From NCBI GenBank assembly GCA_023459495.1, contig JAEWTL010000037.1, positions 1 through 64,000 of the forward strand: a stretch of DNA of 64,000 nucleotides, in the 5' to 3' direction. This document shows, piece by piece, positions 9,146-18,954 of the stretch (within the stretch, counting starts at the first letter, position 1; each line of letters opens with the position of its first letter). This DNA is from Bacillota bacterium (lineage in GTDB: Bacteria; Bacillota; Clostridia; Christensenellales; SZUA-584). Both the position numbers and the translations under genes were made by a program. The notes under the pieces are model-generated. The model did not search any database. It worked only from the letters and a program-made list of their open reading frames with translations, and had not been told where the DNA came from.

Positions 9146-10340
9146 CAAGATACTTCGTAAGATTGTAAGCTGTGTCCTGCCTGCGATACTGGTGTGCAGC
9201 CTTGCCGCATGCAGCACAACAGCAGGAACGAATGCCAAAGACTATTTTAAGAACACATCAGACGTATTAAAACTACTTTTTGCCAGTGGTGATGAAAACA
9301 ACGCCAGTGAATTAGTAAAGACCGCTTCCGGCGTTGAGCAGTTGGCCGCACCCGGTAATTTTACCGTCGGCGCGGACGGGAATTATGCGTTTACTGGTGT
9401 GGAAAACGCCGAATACTATTTAATCTACCTTTGCGCACCGGACGCTGTAAATGATGACGACAGTTATATTTACTGCAGCCAGCCAATCGGCGGCGTTGAT
9501 ACAAATGAGTACGAAGGCAAGCTTGCTGATCTGCTTCAATATGCGTTCGGTGAGTATCTGGTAAAGGTGCTTGCGTTTCCGGATTTGACGAGTTCCAGCT
9601 ACGAGATGTCAAAACCGGCTTCAGTGAGTTATACTTATTCCGGAAACCAGAACGCCCCTGAATTATCATACTATTGGAATACGTTTGATAATACCATGAG
9701 TGTGCAGGTTACCAATCTGAGCGTGTATCAGTATCAGGCGTATCCCGACGTGGTGGAGGTGACATTTACAAACACCTCAGACAGCGCGGATACCGTGACG
9801 GAATTGATTGAAAGTGTTTCGGCAACCAATTTTAGTGTTGTTACGGACAAACTGAAAAGAGGGCAGTCGTATACCATCACCGCGGTGGCAAAGAGCAGCA
9901 GCCAATTTGTCCTTAATCCCACCTCGGATACCACCATTGTATCGGAAGGGCTGACTGTAGGCGATGCGAGTATTCTGGTGGGTAATTACAGTTACTCAGA
10001 CGGCTTCGCCAATAATATATTCTGCTATCCGCGTGCTTGTTCAAGCTTTAATTTGGCAGGCGGCAGTGCCGGGACAATCACTTCGGGGTTCGGCGGCAGT
10101 GTTGATTTTAGCTGCACTCCTATAGCGACTTCAGCCGGATCAGCCTATAGTTACACAGTCAGCGTAAATTCAATGATGACGTTGGTTGGCTCGATGGAAC
10201 TGAAGACGGATGGCACCTTTACAATGTCGCTGCCCGGCGCGGGACCGCTTGAGCAGAGCACTACCTCCGGCATATGGAAAGACAATGGTGACGGTACTGC
10301 AACTTTGAGCTATGATCCGTCAAATGTTGTTATAGGTTGA
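9138..10340 (+). CDS. Large surface lipoprotein of the GH3 operon
   Basis: 400 residues from ATG 9138, chosen for AAGGGAGGG upstream and because it gives a clean lipoprotein signal: a basic N-terminus, a hydrophobic stretch, then lipobox LAAC with Cys about 26. An earlier in-frame start would bury the signal. The mature part is rich in Ser, Thr, Asn and Tyr with beta-strand patterns. A fibronectin-like stretch near residues 75-170 (ENAEYYLIYLC) is followed by further beta repeats and a C-terminal part with TDGTFTMSLPG. No enzyme motif is seen. It probably sits on the outer face beside the GH3 protein and may bind glycan. A strong terminator follows. Confidence 0.75.
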   Translation: MNSKILRKIVSCVLPAILVCSLAACSTTAGTNAKDYFKNTSDVLKLLFASGDENNASELVKTASGVEQLAAPGNFTVGADGNYAFTGVENAEYYLIYLCAPDAVNDDDSYIYCSQPIGGVDTNEYEGKLADLLQYAFGEYLVKVLAFPDLTSSSYEMSKPASVSYTYSGNQNAPELSYYWNTFDNTMSVQVTNLSVYQYQAYPDVVEVTFTNTSDSADTVTELIESVSATNFSVVTDKLKRGQSYTITAVAKSSSQFVLNPTSDTTIVSEGLTVGDASILVGNYSYSDGFANNIFCYPRACSSFNLAGGSAGTITSGFGGSVDFSCTPIATSAGSAYSYTVSVNSMMTLVGSMELKTDGTFTMSLPGAGPLEQSTTSGIWKDNGDGTATLSYDPSNVVIG

Positions 10341-10395
10341 CTGAACTAAGAACACTTGAAGATCAGACCGCTGGCCAAGTGTAAGAAATGGGAAG

Positions 10396-10442
10396 GAGGA
10401 TGCCTGTTTTGCGGGATTCGGTGGCAAGGGCATCCTCTTTTA
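10396..10442 (+). terminator. Terminator of the first GH3 operon
   Basis: GAGGATGCC (10396-10404) pairs with GGCATCCTC (10429-10437), followed by TTTT. It closes the GH3, membrane protein and lipoprotein operon. Confidence 0.75.
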
Positions 10443-10478
10443 ATTACAGCTTGCGCAATTATAACTACCGTCTTGTGG

Positions 10479-10527
10479 ATTGCCCGCCACATATCAGGTG
10501 GGCAATACACTTTGAATGTGGTATAAT
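10479..10527 (+). promoter_or_regulatory. Extended -10 promoter with overlapping inverted repeat
   Basis: TATAAT (10522-10527) is preceded by TG one base upstream, an extended -10 element, and there is no good -35. An inverted repeat with 10-base arms, ATTGCCCGCC (10479-10488) and GGTGGGCAAT (10497-10506), one mismatch, covers the -35 position. This suggests a regulator-controlled promoter for the response regulator and kinase genes. Confidence 0.5.
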
Positions 10528-10600
10528 AGCTATGTCAGGACAAATCGGCTTATAAAAATCATAATAGCAGCAGAATTTGAATCTTAACTGGAGGATATCC

Positions 10601-11311
10601 ATGATACGGGTTGCTATTGTCGAGGATGATGTTAAATACAGGAATCAACTGTCGGGATACCTGAAACGATACTCGGAAGAAAAAAAAGAAGTTATCAACG
10701 TTAAAGCCTTTTCTGACGGAGACGAAATTGTCACCAACTATAAAGCTGATTATGATATTATCTTTATGGACATCCAGATGGAAATTCTGGACGGGATGAA
10801 GGCAGCTCAAAATATTCGAAAAATGGACGAGAAAGTCATTATTATCTTTATCACTAACATGGCACAATACGCGATCCAAGGCTATTCGGTAAACGCGATG
10901 GACTTTATCTTAAAGCCAGTATCCTATTTTGCTTTTTCAGAGGAACTATCCAAGGCCATTCGAAGGCTGAAGGAACGGGCCAAGGCGAGTATGGTCATCA
11001 GGCAAAAAGAAGGGATGATTCGTATTGATATTTCTCATATCACCTATATTGAAAGCCAGGGGCATAAAATACTAATTCATACTGAACAAGGTACTTTTGA
11101 TACGATAGAGACGATTAAAAATTTGGAGCAGCAGCTGCTAAAATATAAATTCTATAGATGTAACAATTGCTATCTGGTCAACTTGCGGTTTGTGGAAAGA
11201 ATATGCCATAACATGGCGACTGTTGCTGGGGATGTGTTGCAAATTAGCCGCCCAAGGAAAAAAGCCTTTATGGATGCTCTGGCGGATTATGTGGGGGATG
11301 AAGTGATATGA
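10601..11311 (+). CDS. LytTR-family response regulator
   Basis: 236 residues from ATG 10601, chosen for GGAGGATATCC directly upstream. The N-terminal receiver domain has the acidic pair EDD near residues 8-10, the phospho-acceptor Asp in IIFMDIQME and a conserved Lys in LKPVS. The C-terminal LytTR DNA-binding domain (about 135-236) includes ISHITYIESQGHKI and LEQQLLKYKFYRCNNCYLVN. Its stop overlaps the kinase start (ATGA), forming an AgrA/AgrC-like pair. Flanked by two GH3 operons, it is a good candidate for their regulator, though I see no clear LytTR direct repeats in their upstream regions. Confidence 0.9.
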   Translation: MIRVAIVEDDVKYRNQLSGYLKRYSEEKKEVINVKAFSDGDEIVTNYKADYDIIFMDIQMEILDGMKAAQNIRKMDEKVIIIFITNMAQYAIQGYSVNAMDFILKPVSYFAFSEELSKAIRRLKERAKASMVIRQKEGMIRIDISHITYIESQGHKILIHTEQGTFDTIETIKNLEQQLLKYKFYRCNNCYLVNLRFVERICHNMATVAGDVLQISRPRKKAFMDALADYVGDEVI

Positions 11312-12621
11312 CAGCTTTACCGGATATCCCGCGCATCTATACAGCGATCAGTGAGTGGGCGGCATGTCTTGTTTATATTTTGCTCATGAGAAAACGTTTC
11401 AAGGGAGCAAAGCTGATCGCTATAATCGCGGTTGCGTTGATACTCCTATGCGTCCTGCAATATGTGAATGGTACGCTTGCATTAATCCTATGGATACCAG
11501 GAATGGTCATTGCGATGACCTTTATGTTATTCTATATTCTTGCCTGCTGTGAAATCCCGATGCTGGATGTAGGAGCGTGCTGCGCAAAGGCATTTGTACT
11601 GGCAGAGTTGGTTGCATCTTTTGAATGGCAGGTCTATATTTTCTTCGCGGAACAAACGAAATGGGGCCAATGGTTTTCAATCGTATGCATGCTTGTACTT
11701 TATGCAGCGATTTTTCCGGCTGTGTATTTTCTGGAACGACGGCATATGCCTCGGGGAAAATCTTTAGGCGTGACCTCTAAAGAAGTTTTCAGTTCAGCCC
11801 TGATCGCGCTTGCTATATTCTCGATGAGCAACATCAGCTTTGTTTATCAAGACACCCCGTTCAGCGGTGATTCAGGATGGGGAGTACTATACATCCGTAC
11901 ACTGGTGGACTTTGCAGGGTTTGTTATGCTATACGCCCAGCAGGAGAAATGGCAGGAGCTGCACATGAGGCATGAACTGGAATCGATCAACAATATTCTA
12001 AATCAACAGTATGAGCAATATCAGCTTTCCCGGGACAGCATTGATATGCTAAACCAGAAATATCATGATATGAAGCACCAGATCAACATCGTACGAGCCG
12101 AGAGTGATCCGCAAAAAAAAGAGGCCTATCTGCAAGAGATGGAAAGCGGTATAAAAATGTATGAAGCCCAAAACAAGACGGGCAACAGTGTTCTGGATAC
12201 CATTCTGACAAGTAAAAACCTGTATTGCGTACGAAACAATATCAATATCACCTGCGTAGTGGACGGGACTCTTCTTGATTTCATGGACGTAATGGATATA
12301 TGCACGATTTTTGGTAATATATTAGACAATGCGATAGAGAGCGTGGAACAATTAAGTGATGAACGTCTGCGACTTATCCGCTTGGCGGTATTTGCGCAAA
12401 AGGAATTCCTTATGATTCGTATCGAAAACTATTGTGAGACGGAGTTAAAAATGCTGGATGGGATTCCTGTGTCCACAAAGGGCAATAACCGGTATCATGG
12501 ATACGGTATCAAGAGCGTGCAATTCACAGTGAAGAAATATGACGGAACAGTGACTATCCACAGTGAGAATAACTGGTTTTCTCTTCGCATATTGATACCA
12601 ATACCTACGGTTCAGATGTAA
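11308..12621 (+). CDS. AgrC-like sensor histidine kinase (GHKL)
   Basis: 437 residues. The first 215 form about six membrane segments, with no large outside sensor domain. A linker and a dimerisation region carry the phospho-acceptor motif YHDMKHQ (His about 257). The GHKL ATPase domain has N-box FGNILDNAIE (about 331-340) and G-box YHGYGIKSVQF. This is the layout of peptide- or membrane-signal kinases of the AgrC/ComD class. It overlaps the LytTR regulator gene by four bases. The signal is unknown, and no signal-peptide gene was found beside it. Confidence 0.88.
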   Translation: MTALPDIPRIYTAISEWAACLVYILLMRKRFKGAKLIAIIAVALILLCVLQYVNGTLALILWIPGMVIAMTFMLFYILACCEIPMLDVGACCAKAFVLAELVASFEWQVYIFFAEQTKWGQWFSIVCMLVLYAAIFPAVYFLERRHMPRGKSLGVTSKEVFSSALIALAIFSMSNISFVYQDTPFSGDSGWGVLYIRTLVDFAGFVMLYAQQEKWQELHMRHELESINNILNQQYEQYQLSRDSIDMLNQKYHDMKHQINIVRAESDPQKKEAYLQEMESGIKMYEAQNKTGNSVLDTILTSKNLYCVRNNINITCVVDGTLLDFMDVMDICTIFGNILDNAIESVEQLSDERLRLIRLAVFAQKEFLMIRIENYCETELKMLDGIPVSTKGNNRYHGYGIKSVQFTVKKYDGTVTIHSENNWFSLRILIPIPTVQM

Positions 12622-12996
12622 TTATCGTAATAAGATAGCCCGCACATTTTCTCTGCTCATCAACCCGATGAAGCTCTTTTAATATCACATCGCATCCAGC
12701 TGTTCAGTTTATGCGCGTTAAAAGACAGTCTACGCTAACAACTACACAAATCGTAAAAAATATGATATGGTTATATAACTTCATATTAAAGCAAATGGTT
12801 ATTTGTATAATTGGGCAACAGATTTGTTGTTGCTTTGTTTTCTTGAGAAAAGGAACGACAGGCAAAGGAGGTAAAAAAAAGGACTCGTTCTTGAGTTTAT
12901 GTTAATTACATGAAGAAGGAGGTATGCCTGCGCGGAGAGGGGAACTTTATATTTAAGTGTTTTTTAAGTTCATAAATTATCATGGGAGGAAAAATG
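12622..12996 (+). other. Leader region of the second GH3 operon
   Basis: About 375 bases of AT-rich sequence with no supported gene. A TATAAT (12806-12811) could serve as a -10 element, but no matching -35 is seen. AAAGGAGG near 12865 and AAGGAGG near 12917 resemble ribosome binding sites, but no good ORF follows either. Confidence 0.4.
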
Positions 12997-15816
12997 ATGA
13001 AAATCAAAAGCAAGGAAAAGGGCTATGTTGGTATTGCGATTATTGTATTCATCCTAGCGGTTGCAGTAGTTTCAAATATGTTAGCGAGTACATACTCGAC
13101 AATGATCAGTTTGTATTTTACTGATACAGAAAGCAATTCATCTGAAGTGTCTACGGAAGAAGCGCTTGCAGCAGCAAATGAAATTACGCAAACGTTGGAA
13201 GAGGAAGGTGCCGTCTTACTGAAAAACAGCGGTGAGACAGATAGCGGAGTATTGCCAATAGCCGAGGGAACAAAAATCAACCTCTTTGGGAACTGTTCTT
13301 ATCAGACTCTTTATCAGGGATCCGGTTCCGCATCGAGCTGGTTCAAACAGGAACTTAATGTTACAATGAAAGAAGGCCTTGAAAATGCAGGCTTTGAAGT
13401 TAATTCCGGACTCTGGCAGTTCTATGAGGATAATTATCAGGAGCGCAGCGACCAGGAAGGTGGCGTAACAGATATGTCCGGCGCTGATCATAGCATTCTG
13501 GAAGAGACCATGGAACAGTACGAGAGCTATTCATATGAGGGCGAAAATATTCTTGACTATTCAGAGAGCTATTCGGATGTAGCCGTAGTAGTATTTGGAC
13601 GAGCTGGTGGGGAAGGCAGCGATGCGATTATGGATATGGCTGACTGCGTAGGTGGCGATGCAGGAAAACATTATTTAGAATTACAGAGCGTGGAATTAGA
13701 ACTGCTGGATTATGTGGAACAAAATTATGATACCGTCATAGTAATTCTGAACACTTCAACGTCTATGGAACTTGGCTTCTTGGAAGACGATGCGATTGAC
13801 GCAGCATTGTGGGTCGGCATGCCAGGTTCGACGGGATGCAATGCGATTGGCGAAATCCTGTCGGGAGCCGTTAACCCGTCTGGGCACCTTTCCGATACAT
13901 ACGCATATGAAGTGGAATCTGCTCCTTCTTATTACAACTTTGGCGACTATACATATGCTAACTATGATGGAACATGCAACAAATACGTTCATTATCAGGA
14001 AGGTATTTATGTTGGGTATCGTTATTATGAAACGGCTGCGGCTGACGGATATATTGACTTTGACGATACCGTGCAATACGCGTTCGGTTATGGTTTATCC
14101 TATACCTCTTTTGATTGGGAAGTGACAGATGTTGAATTGGGTGATATCGGTGGAGAGATAACAGTTAGCGTTGAGGTTACCAATGTCGGCGATGTTGCGG
14201 GCAAGGATGTAGTTCAGCTTTACTATTCGCCGCCGTATTACGAAGAGGAAAACATTGAAAAGTCGTCCATCGTTTTAAGTGCGTTTGAGAAGACCAGCCT
14301 GCTGGATCCGGGAGCGTCGGAAACATTGACACTGACCATGAACGTTGACGATATGTCGTCCTACGACTACACTAACTCTGAATGCTATGTGTTAAGCCAA
14401 GGAACATACTATCTACAGCTTCAGACGGATTCTCATACTATCAAGGTTAATTCTGACGGAACAGAAGTTGCGCCAATCGAATATACGGTGAACGAAAAGG
14501 TGATCTATAACGACGAGAATGATGGTGCCCGTTCAACCGATGTAGTTGCCGCTACCAATCTGTTTGACGATATCACGGCAGGCGATGGAGAATTCGGAGA
14601 AGAAGGCACAGTAACGTCCTATGTATCCCGTTCGGATTGGGCAGGCACTATGCCGACATCCCGTGAAGACGCCGAAGATATGAATGCATCTGATGAGGTT
14701 ATCTCTTTGATGTCAAACGGTTTGTCCGGCTCTTCTATTGATATCGATAGTCTACCTGACGCAGAAGCCATAACTACGGATGCGGATAACGGCCTGGAAA
14801 TCAGCGATATGGTAGGCCTGGATTATGATGACCCGCTTTGGGATGACCTGTTGGATCAATTATCCACTGACGAATTGGTAAGATTATATGGAACATGCGG
14901 TTGGAGCAATCCCGCGATCCTCTCTATTCAGAAGGCGGCAGCCATTGATATGGACGGAGCCGAGGGTCTGCACAATTTAACGACTGATAAAACAAGTAAT
15001 CAGTACTGCAATTCAACGGTTCGCGCCTGTACATGGAATAAGGAGCTCGCTTATGAGATGGGTTCTGTATTCGGTGATGAAGCAGTTGCAAACGGTATAT
15101 CATCCATATATGGTATGACAGTCAATATTCATCGGTCACCATTTGGGGGAAGAAACTTTGAGTCCTATTCAGAGGATAGCTTACTAACCGGTGAAATCGC
15201 CGCACAGGAAGTGGCAGGGTTGCAGGACAAAGGCGTATCCGTATTCCTGAAGCATTTCGTACTGAACGATCAGGAAGCCAATCGAAGCGGTGTGCATACT
15301 TGGGCTAATGAGCAAGCGATTCGCGAAATCTATACCAAATCTTTTGAAATCGTGACAAAGGAAACCAACTGCACGGGTTATATGACTTCGTACAACTATA
15401 TCGGTGCAGGTTGGACCGGCGCGAATTACAACCTATTAATGGGGCTGGCTCGTGGCGAATGGGGATTTAGCGGCAGGATCATAACCGATGCGTGCATGAA
15501 TTTTGAGGTTTATAGTCCCGATGCAGGCTTGTTGGCAGGTACCGATATGTGGCTCGCGCCTATGACAGCAACCGTTAGTGAAACCATTACCGGAACCAAT
15601 TATGGAATGCAAAGGTTGCGGGAGGCTGCTCACAGACAATTGTATATCTTCGCGAACAGCTCGGCAATTGAGCTGGGAACAGAGGTAAATACATCTTGGG
15701 TTTGGATTATTATTGGAATTGACGTAGTTGCACTGGCAGCTATCCTTCTGGTGATTTTTAAAATGGTAATTCCAGGGTTTAAAAGAAAGGAAGAAGAACA
15801 TGAAAAAGTATCTTAG
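12997..15816 (+). CDS. Second membrane-anchored GH3 protein, inverted order
   Basis: 939 residues from ATG 12997, the second of two adjacent ATGs, which best fits GGGAGGA (12984-12990). It is a paralogue of the GH3 protein at 5781: N-terminal membrane segment (about 10-31), GH3 C-terminal domain (about 70-345, with GRAGGEGSD, Glu about 206), fibronectin III-like domain (about 385-480), TIM barrel (about 590-890), C-terminal membrane segment (about 905-930) and a charged tail. It keeps GGRNFESYSED and KHFVLNDQEANR. The nucleophile candidate is Asp about 831 in IITDACMN. The substrate-binding motif is DGAEGLH in place of DGPHGLR, closer to canonical than in the first protein. It overlaps the following lipoprotein gene. 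Confidence 0.86.
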   Translation: MKIKSKEKGYVGIAIIVFILAVAVVSNMLASTYSTMISLYFTDTESNSSEVSTEEALAAANEITQTLEEEGAVLLKNSGETDSGVLPIAEGTKINLFGNCSYQTLYQGSGSASSWFKQELNVTMKEGLENAGFEVNSGLWQFYEDNYQERSDQEGGVTDMSGADHSILEETMEQYESYSYEGENILDYSESYSDVAVVVFGRAGGEGSDAIMDMADCVGGDAGKHYLELQSVELELLDYVEQNYDTVIVILNTSTSMELGFLEDDAIDAALWVGMPGSTGCNAIGEILSGAVNPSGHLSDTYAYEVESAPSYYNFGDYTYANYDGTCNKYVHYQEGIYVGYRYYETAAADGYIDFDDTVQYAFGYGLSYTSFDWEVTDVELGDIGGEITVSVEVTNVGDVAGKDVVQLYYSPPYYEEENIEKSSIVLSAFEKTSLLDPGASETLTLTMNVDDMSSYDYTNSECYVLSQGTYYLQLQTDSHTIKVNSDGTEVAPIEYTVNEKVIYNDENDGARSTDVVAATNLFDDITAGDGEFGEEGTVTSYVSRSDWAGTMPTSREDAEDMNASDEVISLMSNGLSGSSIDIDSLPDAEAITTDADNGLEISDMVGLDYDDPLWDDLLDQLSTDELVRLYGTCGWSNPAILSIQKAAAIDMDGAEGLHNLTTDKTSNQYCNSTVRACTWNKELAYEMGSVFGDEAVANGISSIYGMTVNIHRSPFGGRNFESYSEDSLLTGEIAAQEVAGLQDKGVSVFLKHFVLNDQEANRSGVHTWANEQAIREIYTKSFEIVTKETNCTGYMTSYNYIGAGWTGANYNLLMGLARGEWGFSGRIITDACMNFEVYSPDAGLLAGTDMWLAPMTATVSETITGTNYGMQRLREAAHRQLYIFANSSAIELGTEVNTSWVWIIIGIDVVALAAILLVIFKMVIPGFKRKEEEHEKVS

Positions 15817-16249
15817 CTTACTCCTGGTAATCTTGGTTATAATATCGGTTGCGTTTTGCTTTGCAGGATGCGGAAAAAAGGCTGATGAAGATCAAACACT
15901 CACAGGTTACTACCATACCGAGGCTAATGAGCATAAGAGAGGTGTTGATTTAACAGTCACTTTAAAAGGAGATACAATTTATGCGGTAGTCTTAGCAAGC
16001 GATACGGATTATTCGGTTACTGATCCGGATGCATTTCAAATGATGTGGCCCGCATACGTAACTCCGCTTGTCTTAAATCTTTCAAACATGGGAATTGACG
16101 CGGTTATGGCAATTGAAGTAACCGTTGATGAGCAGGGGTTGCCGACAGCAATTTCCGGAATGCCTGAAGAATGGATTCCTGATGGATGTACAGATTGCGC
16201 CGGTATGGTTGTTCTGGCGTTGCAAAATGCGCTGGCACAAACGGCATAG
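15800..16249 (+). CDS. Small lipoprotein with weak FMN-binding-domain resemblance
   Basis: 149 residues; the start overlaps the end of the GH3 gene, with AAGGAAGAAG upstream. The signal ends in lipobox FAGC (Cys about 24). The mature part begins with an alpha/beta pattern GYYHTEANEHKRGVDLTV and ends with DGCTDCAGMVVLALQNAL. That tail is like the end of extracellular FMN-binding domains, but the usual SGAT Thr used for flavinylation is not present. It could be a diverged, non-flavinylated member or an unrelated lipoprotein. Like the first GH3 operon, this one pairs an anchored GH3 protein with a lipoprotein. Confidence 0.7.
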   Translation: MKKYLSLLLVILVIISVAFCFAGCGKKADEDQTLTGYYHTEANEHKRGVDLTVTLKGDTIYAVVLASDTDYSVTDPDAFQMMWPAYVTPLVLNLSNMGIDAVMAIEVTVDEQGLPTAISGMPEEWIPDGCTDCAGMVVLALQNALAQTA

Positions 16250-16259
16250 AAAAATGAGT

Positions 16260-16311
16260 GAAGGCGGTTGCCTTCATAATGTACGGGAGTGGCCCCCATA
16301 CCATGGGGGCC
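16260..16311 (+). terminator. Two hairpins after the second GH3 operon
   Basis: GAAGGC-GGTT-GCCTTC (16260-16275) and a strong hairpin with nine-base arms, GGCCCCCAT and ATGGGGGCC (16291-16311). Neither has a clear T tract, so termination may be incomplete or factor-dependent and some read-through into the next operon is possible. Confidence 0.45.
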
Positions 16312-16494
16312 ATCCTAAACATGTGCCCAAAGTAGAATTTTTTCAGAATAAAATAGAAACTCGGATAATTTAATCCATATAGGCGTTCAATGCTATGTGT
16401 GGTTTAGTTTATGTAAGTCTTGTAGACCAAATTATTTTTCTTTAACCGATGTTGAGCCTGATTTTATTAACAGGTAAAAAAACGAGGAACGCAA

Positions 16495-18954
16495 ATGAAG
16501 CATCAAGAAATAATCGCAAAAATGACCATAGAAGAAAAAGCTTCCCTGATGTCAGGGAAAGATTTCTGGGAGACTAAGGAAATAAAAAAGTACGACATTC
16601 CGAGCGTATTTATTGCGGATGGCCCCCACGGTGTGCGCAGACAAGCGGTGGGAGGAGATCATATCGGCTATAACCCGAGTATTCCGGCAACCTGTTACCC
16701 AGTGGCGGCAGCGATGGCAAATAGTTGGGACGAAGAATTAGGATTTCAGCTGGGTGAATATCTGGGCAAAGAAGCGGCTTGCCAAAAAGTCAGCGTTTTA
16801 CTGGGGCCAGGCGTCAACATAAAGAGAAACCCGCTTTGCGGCCGAAACTTTGAATATTTCAGCGAAGATCCCTACCTTTCCGGCAAGATGGCAGCTGCAT
16901 ATATTCGCGGCATACAATCCAACGGGGTAAATGCCTGCGTAAAGCATTTTGCGGCAAATAATCAGGAAGAACGCCGAATGGTGATTGATACCGTGGTAGA
17001 CGAGAGAACGCTGCGAGAGATATATTTAACAGCCTTTGAGATCGCTGTAAAGGAGGGTAATGTCAAATTCGTAATGTCCTCCTATAACCGGCTCAACGGT
17101 ATATATACGAATGAGAATATACATCTGCTTCATGAGATCCTGCGTGATGAGTGGGGATTTGATGGCCTAGTAATAACCGACTGGGGCGGGAGTAACGATC
17201 GTGTGCAAGGTCTCATTGCAGGGAACGAATTGGAGATGCCTGGTACTGGAGGAGAGACGGATCAGGAGATCGTGGATGCGGTCCGAAATGGTAAAATTGA
17301 TGAAGCGCTCTTGGATGAATGTGTAGACCGGCTGCTGACGATGTTGATGGAAACAAAAAGAACAGCACAGCCGGACGCTTTTGATATTGAAGCGCATCAC
17401 GCGATGGCGAGAAAAGCTGCAGAACAGTCTATTGTCCTTTTAAAAAATAAAGATGAGGTACTGCCGCTAAACAAATCGCTAAAGGTGGCGGTGATCGGTG
17501 ACTTTGCCAAAACACCTCGTTATCAAGGGGCTGGATCGTCTGGTGTGAATCCCACCAAACTGGACAGCATTTTAGAATGCCTTGGTGATTACGACTTAAA
17601 TTATGTAGGGTACGCGCCGGGATTCAGGCGATACGGCGGTCGTAGTAAAAAACTTAAAAATAGGGCGTACCGACTTGCAGAGAAATCTGACGTTTTACTG
17701 CTTTTTATGGGGTTGGACGAAGTTACTGAAACTGAAGGAATGGATAGAAGCAACATGAGCATACCGGCTAACCAGATTGAGTTGCTGGATGAATTGGCGG
17801 ATACAGGAAAGAAGATCGTCGTGGTGCTTTCCTGCGGCAGCGCGGTAGAAACCAAATGGGCGGATTATGCTGATGCCGTTGTGCACGCATATCTGAGCGG
17901 CCAAGCTGGCGCACGAGCAATATTGAATGTCATTACCGGTAAGGTGAACCCGTCGGGCAAGCTGGCTGAAAGCTACCCGCTTAAGTACAGAGACACCCCG
18001 TCTGCCAGTAATTTTCATAAAAACGAATTAACCGTTGAATATCGCGAAGGTGTATACGTTGGTTACCGTTACTTTGATACGGCTGGAATGAAGGTGCGAT
18101 ACCCCTTCGGTTTTGGATTGAGCTATACCACTTTTTTGTATTCCGATATCCATGCGACCGATCAGGATGTTTCCTTCACGCTCGAAAACACAGGGGAGAT
18201 GGCAGGTGCGGAGATTGCGCAATTATATATTGGCATGCCTGATAGTGGTATTTTTCGTCCAAAGAAAGAACTAAAGGGCTTTAAGAAACTGTTCCTGCAA
18301 CCTGGAGAAAAAAGGAGAATTGTAATTACGTTTGACGATAAAAGCTTCAGATACTTCAATGTAAAGACCAACCAATGGGAAACTGAGACTGGTATCTATG
18401 AGATTATGATTGGGGCTTCGTCAGCGGATATACGATTGCGGGCAACCGTTGTGAGGAAAGGAACGCCGCATGTGTTGCCATATCGCAAAGAAGTACTTCC
18501 ATCTTATTACTCGGGCCAGTCGGCGGATGTTTCTACAGAGGAATTTGAGACGCTTATTGGGCGAAACGTGCCGTGCGCGAATCTTACGGCTGAAGATTAC
18601 AGACACATGAATGTTGGCGTCAATACAACGATTGCGCAACTTCGTTATGCCAGAGGCTGGACTGGAAGATTCTTTGAAGGCGGGCTGCGTTTTGCCTATA
18701 ATTTTTTGCGTCTGATCGGAAAACGCTATGAAGCGATGATGCTCATGGTCGGTTTATACCACGAACCTATGAGGGGTCTATCGCGTATGACCAATGGTGC
18801 AATATGCTGGGGACAACTGCAGGGTCTTCTCCTGATGTTTAACGGGCACTTTTTCAAAGGACTTGGCAGATTTGTCAGCGAGGGGAAGAAGCGGACGGCA
18901 TTAGTAAAAGCACAACAGTTAGAAAAAATTGCTGATTCTAGGAGGACAACATGA
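16495..18954 (+). CDS. Glycoside hydrolase family 3, canonical order
   Basis: 819 residues, cytoplasmic, no signal peptide. Ordinary GH3 layout: TIM barrel (about 1-290) with IADGPHGVRRQ, CGRNFEYFSEDP, VKHFAANNQEERR and nucleophile Asp about 229 in GLVITDWGG. The sandwich domain (about 310-500) carries ETEGMDR, and a fibronectin III-like domain follows (about 545-620). An extra C-terminal part of about 180 residues (YRHMNVGVNTTIAQLRYARGW onwards) has no motif I recognise, but such tails occur in Clostridia GH3 proteins. Probably a beta-glucosidase or beta-xylosidase-type enzyme. ATG follows a weak AACGAGGAAC site. Its stop overlaps the GtrA-like gene (ATGA). Confidence 0.9.
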   Translation: MKHQEIIAKMTIEEKASLMSGKDFWETKEIKKYDIPSVFIADGPHGVRRQAVGGDHIGYNPSIPATCYPVAAAMANSWDEELGFQLGEYLGKEAACQKVSVLLGPGVNIKRNPLCGRNFEYFSEDPYLSGKMAAAYIRGIQSNGVNACVKHFAANNQEERRMVIDTVVDERTLREIYLTAFEIAVKEGNVKFVMSSYNRLNGIYTNENIHLLHEILRDEWGFDGLVITDWGGSNDRVQGLIAGNELEMPGTGGETDQEIVDAVRNGKIDEALLDECVDRLLTMLMETKRTAQPDAFDIEAHHAMARKAAEQSIVLLKNKDEVLPLNKSLKVAVIGDFAKTPRYQGAGSSGVNPTKLDSILECLGDYDLNYVGYAPGFRRYGGRSKKLKNRAYRLAEKSDVLLLFMGLDEVTETEGMDRSNMSIPANQIELLDELADTGKKIVVVLSCGSAVETKWADYADAVVHAYLSGQAGARAILNVITGKVNPSGKLAESYPLKYRDTPSASNFHKNELTVEYREGVYVGYRYFDTAGMKVRYPFGFGLSYTTFLYSDIHATDQDVSFTLENTGEMAGAEIAQLYIGMPDSGIFRPKKELKGFKKLFLQPGEKRRIVITFDDKSFRYFNVKTNQWETETGIYEIMIGASSADIRLRATVVRKGTPHVLPYRKEVLPSYYSGQSADVSTEEFETLIGRNVPCANLTAEDYRHMNVGVNTTIAQLRYARGWTGRFFEGGLRFAYNFLRLIGKRYEAMMLMVGLYHEPMRGLSRMTNGAICWGQLQGLLLMFNGHFFKGLGRFVSEGKKRTALVKAQQLEKIADSRRTT

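Noticed and set aside
12711..12905. Possible 64-residue protein before the second GH3 gene
   Set aside because: No ribosome binding site at its start, low-complexity composition and no family features; it lies in an AT-rich leader.
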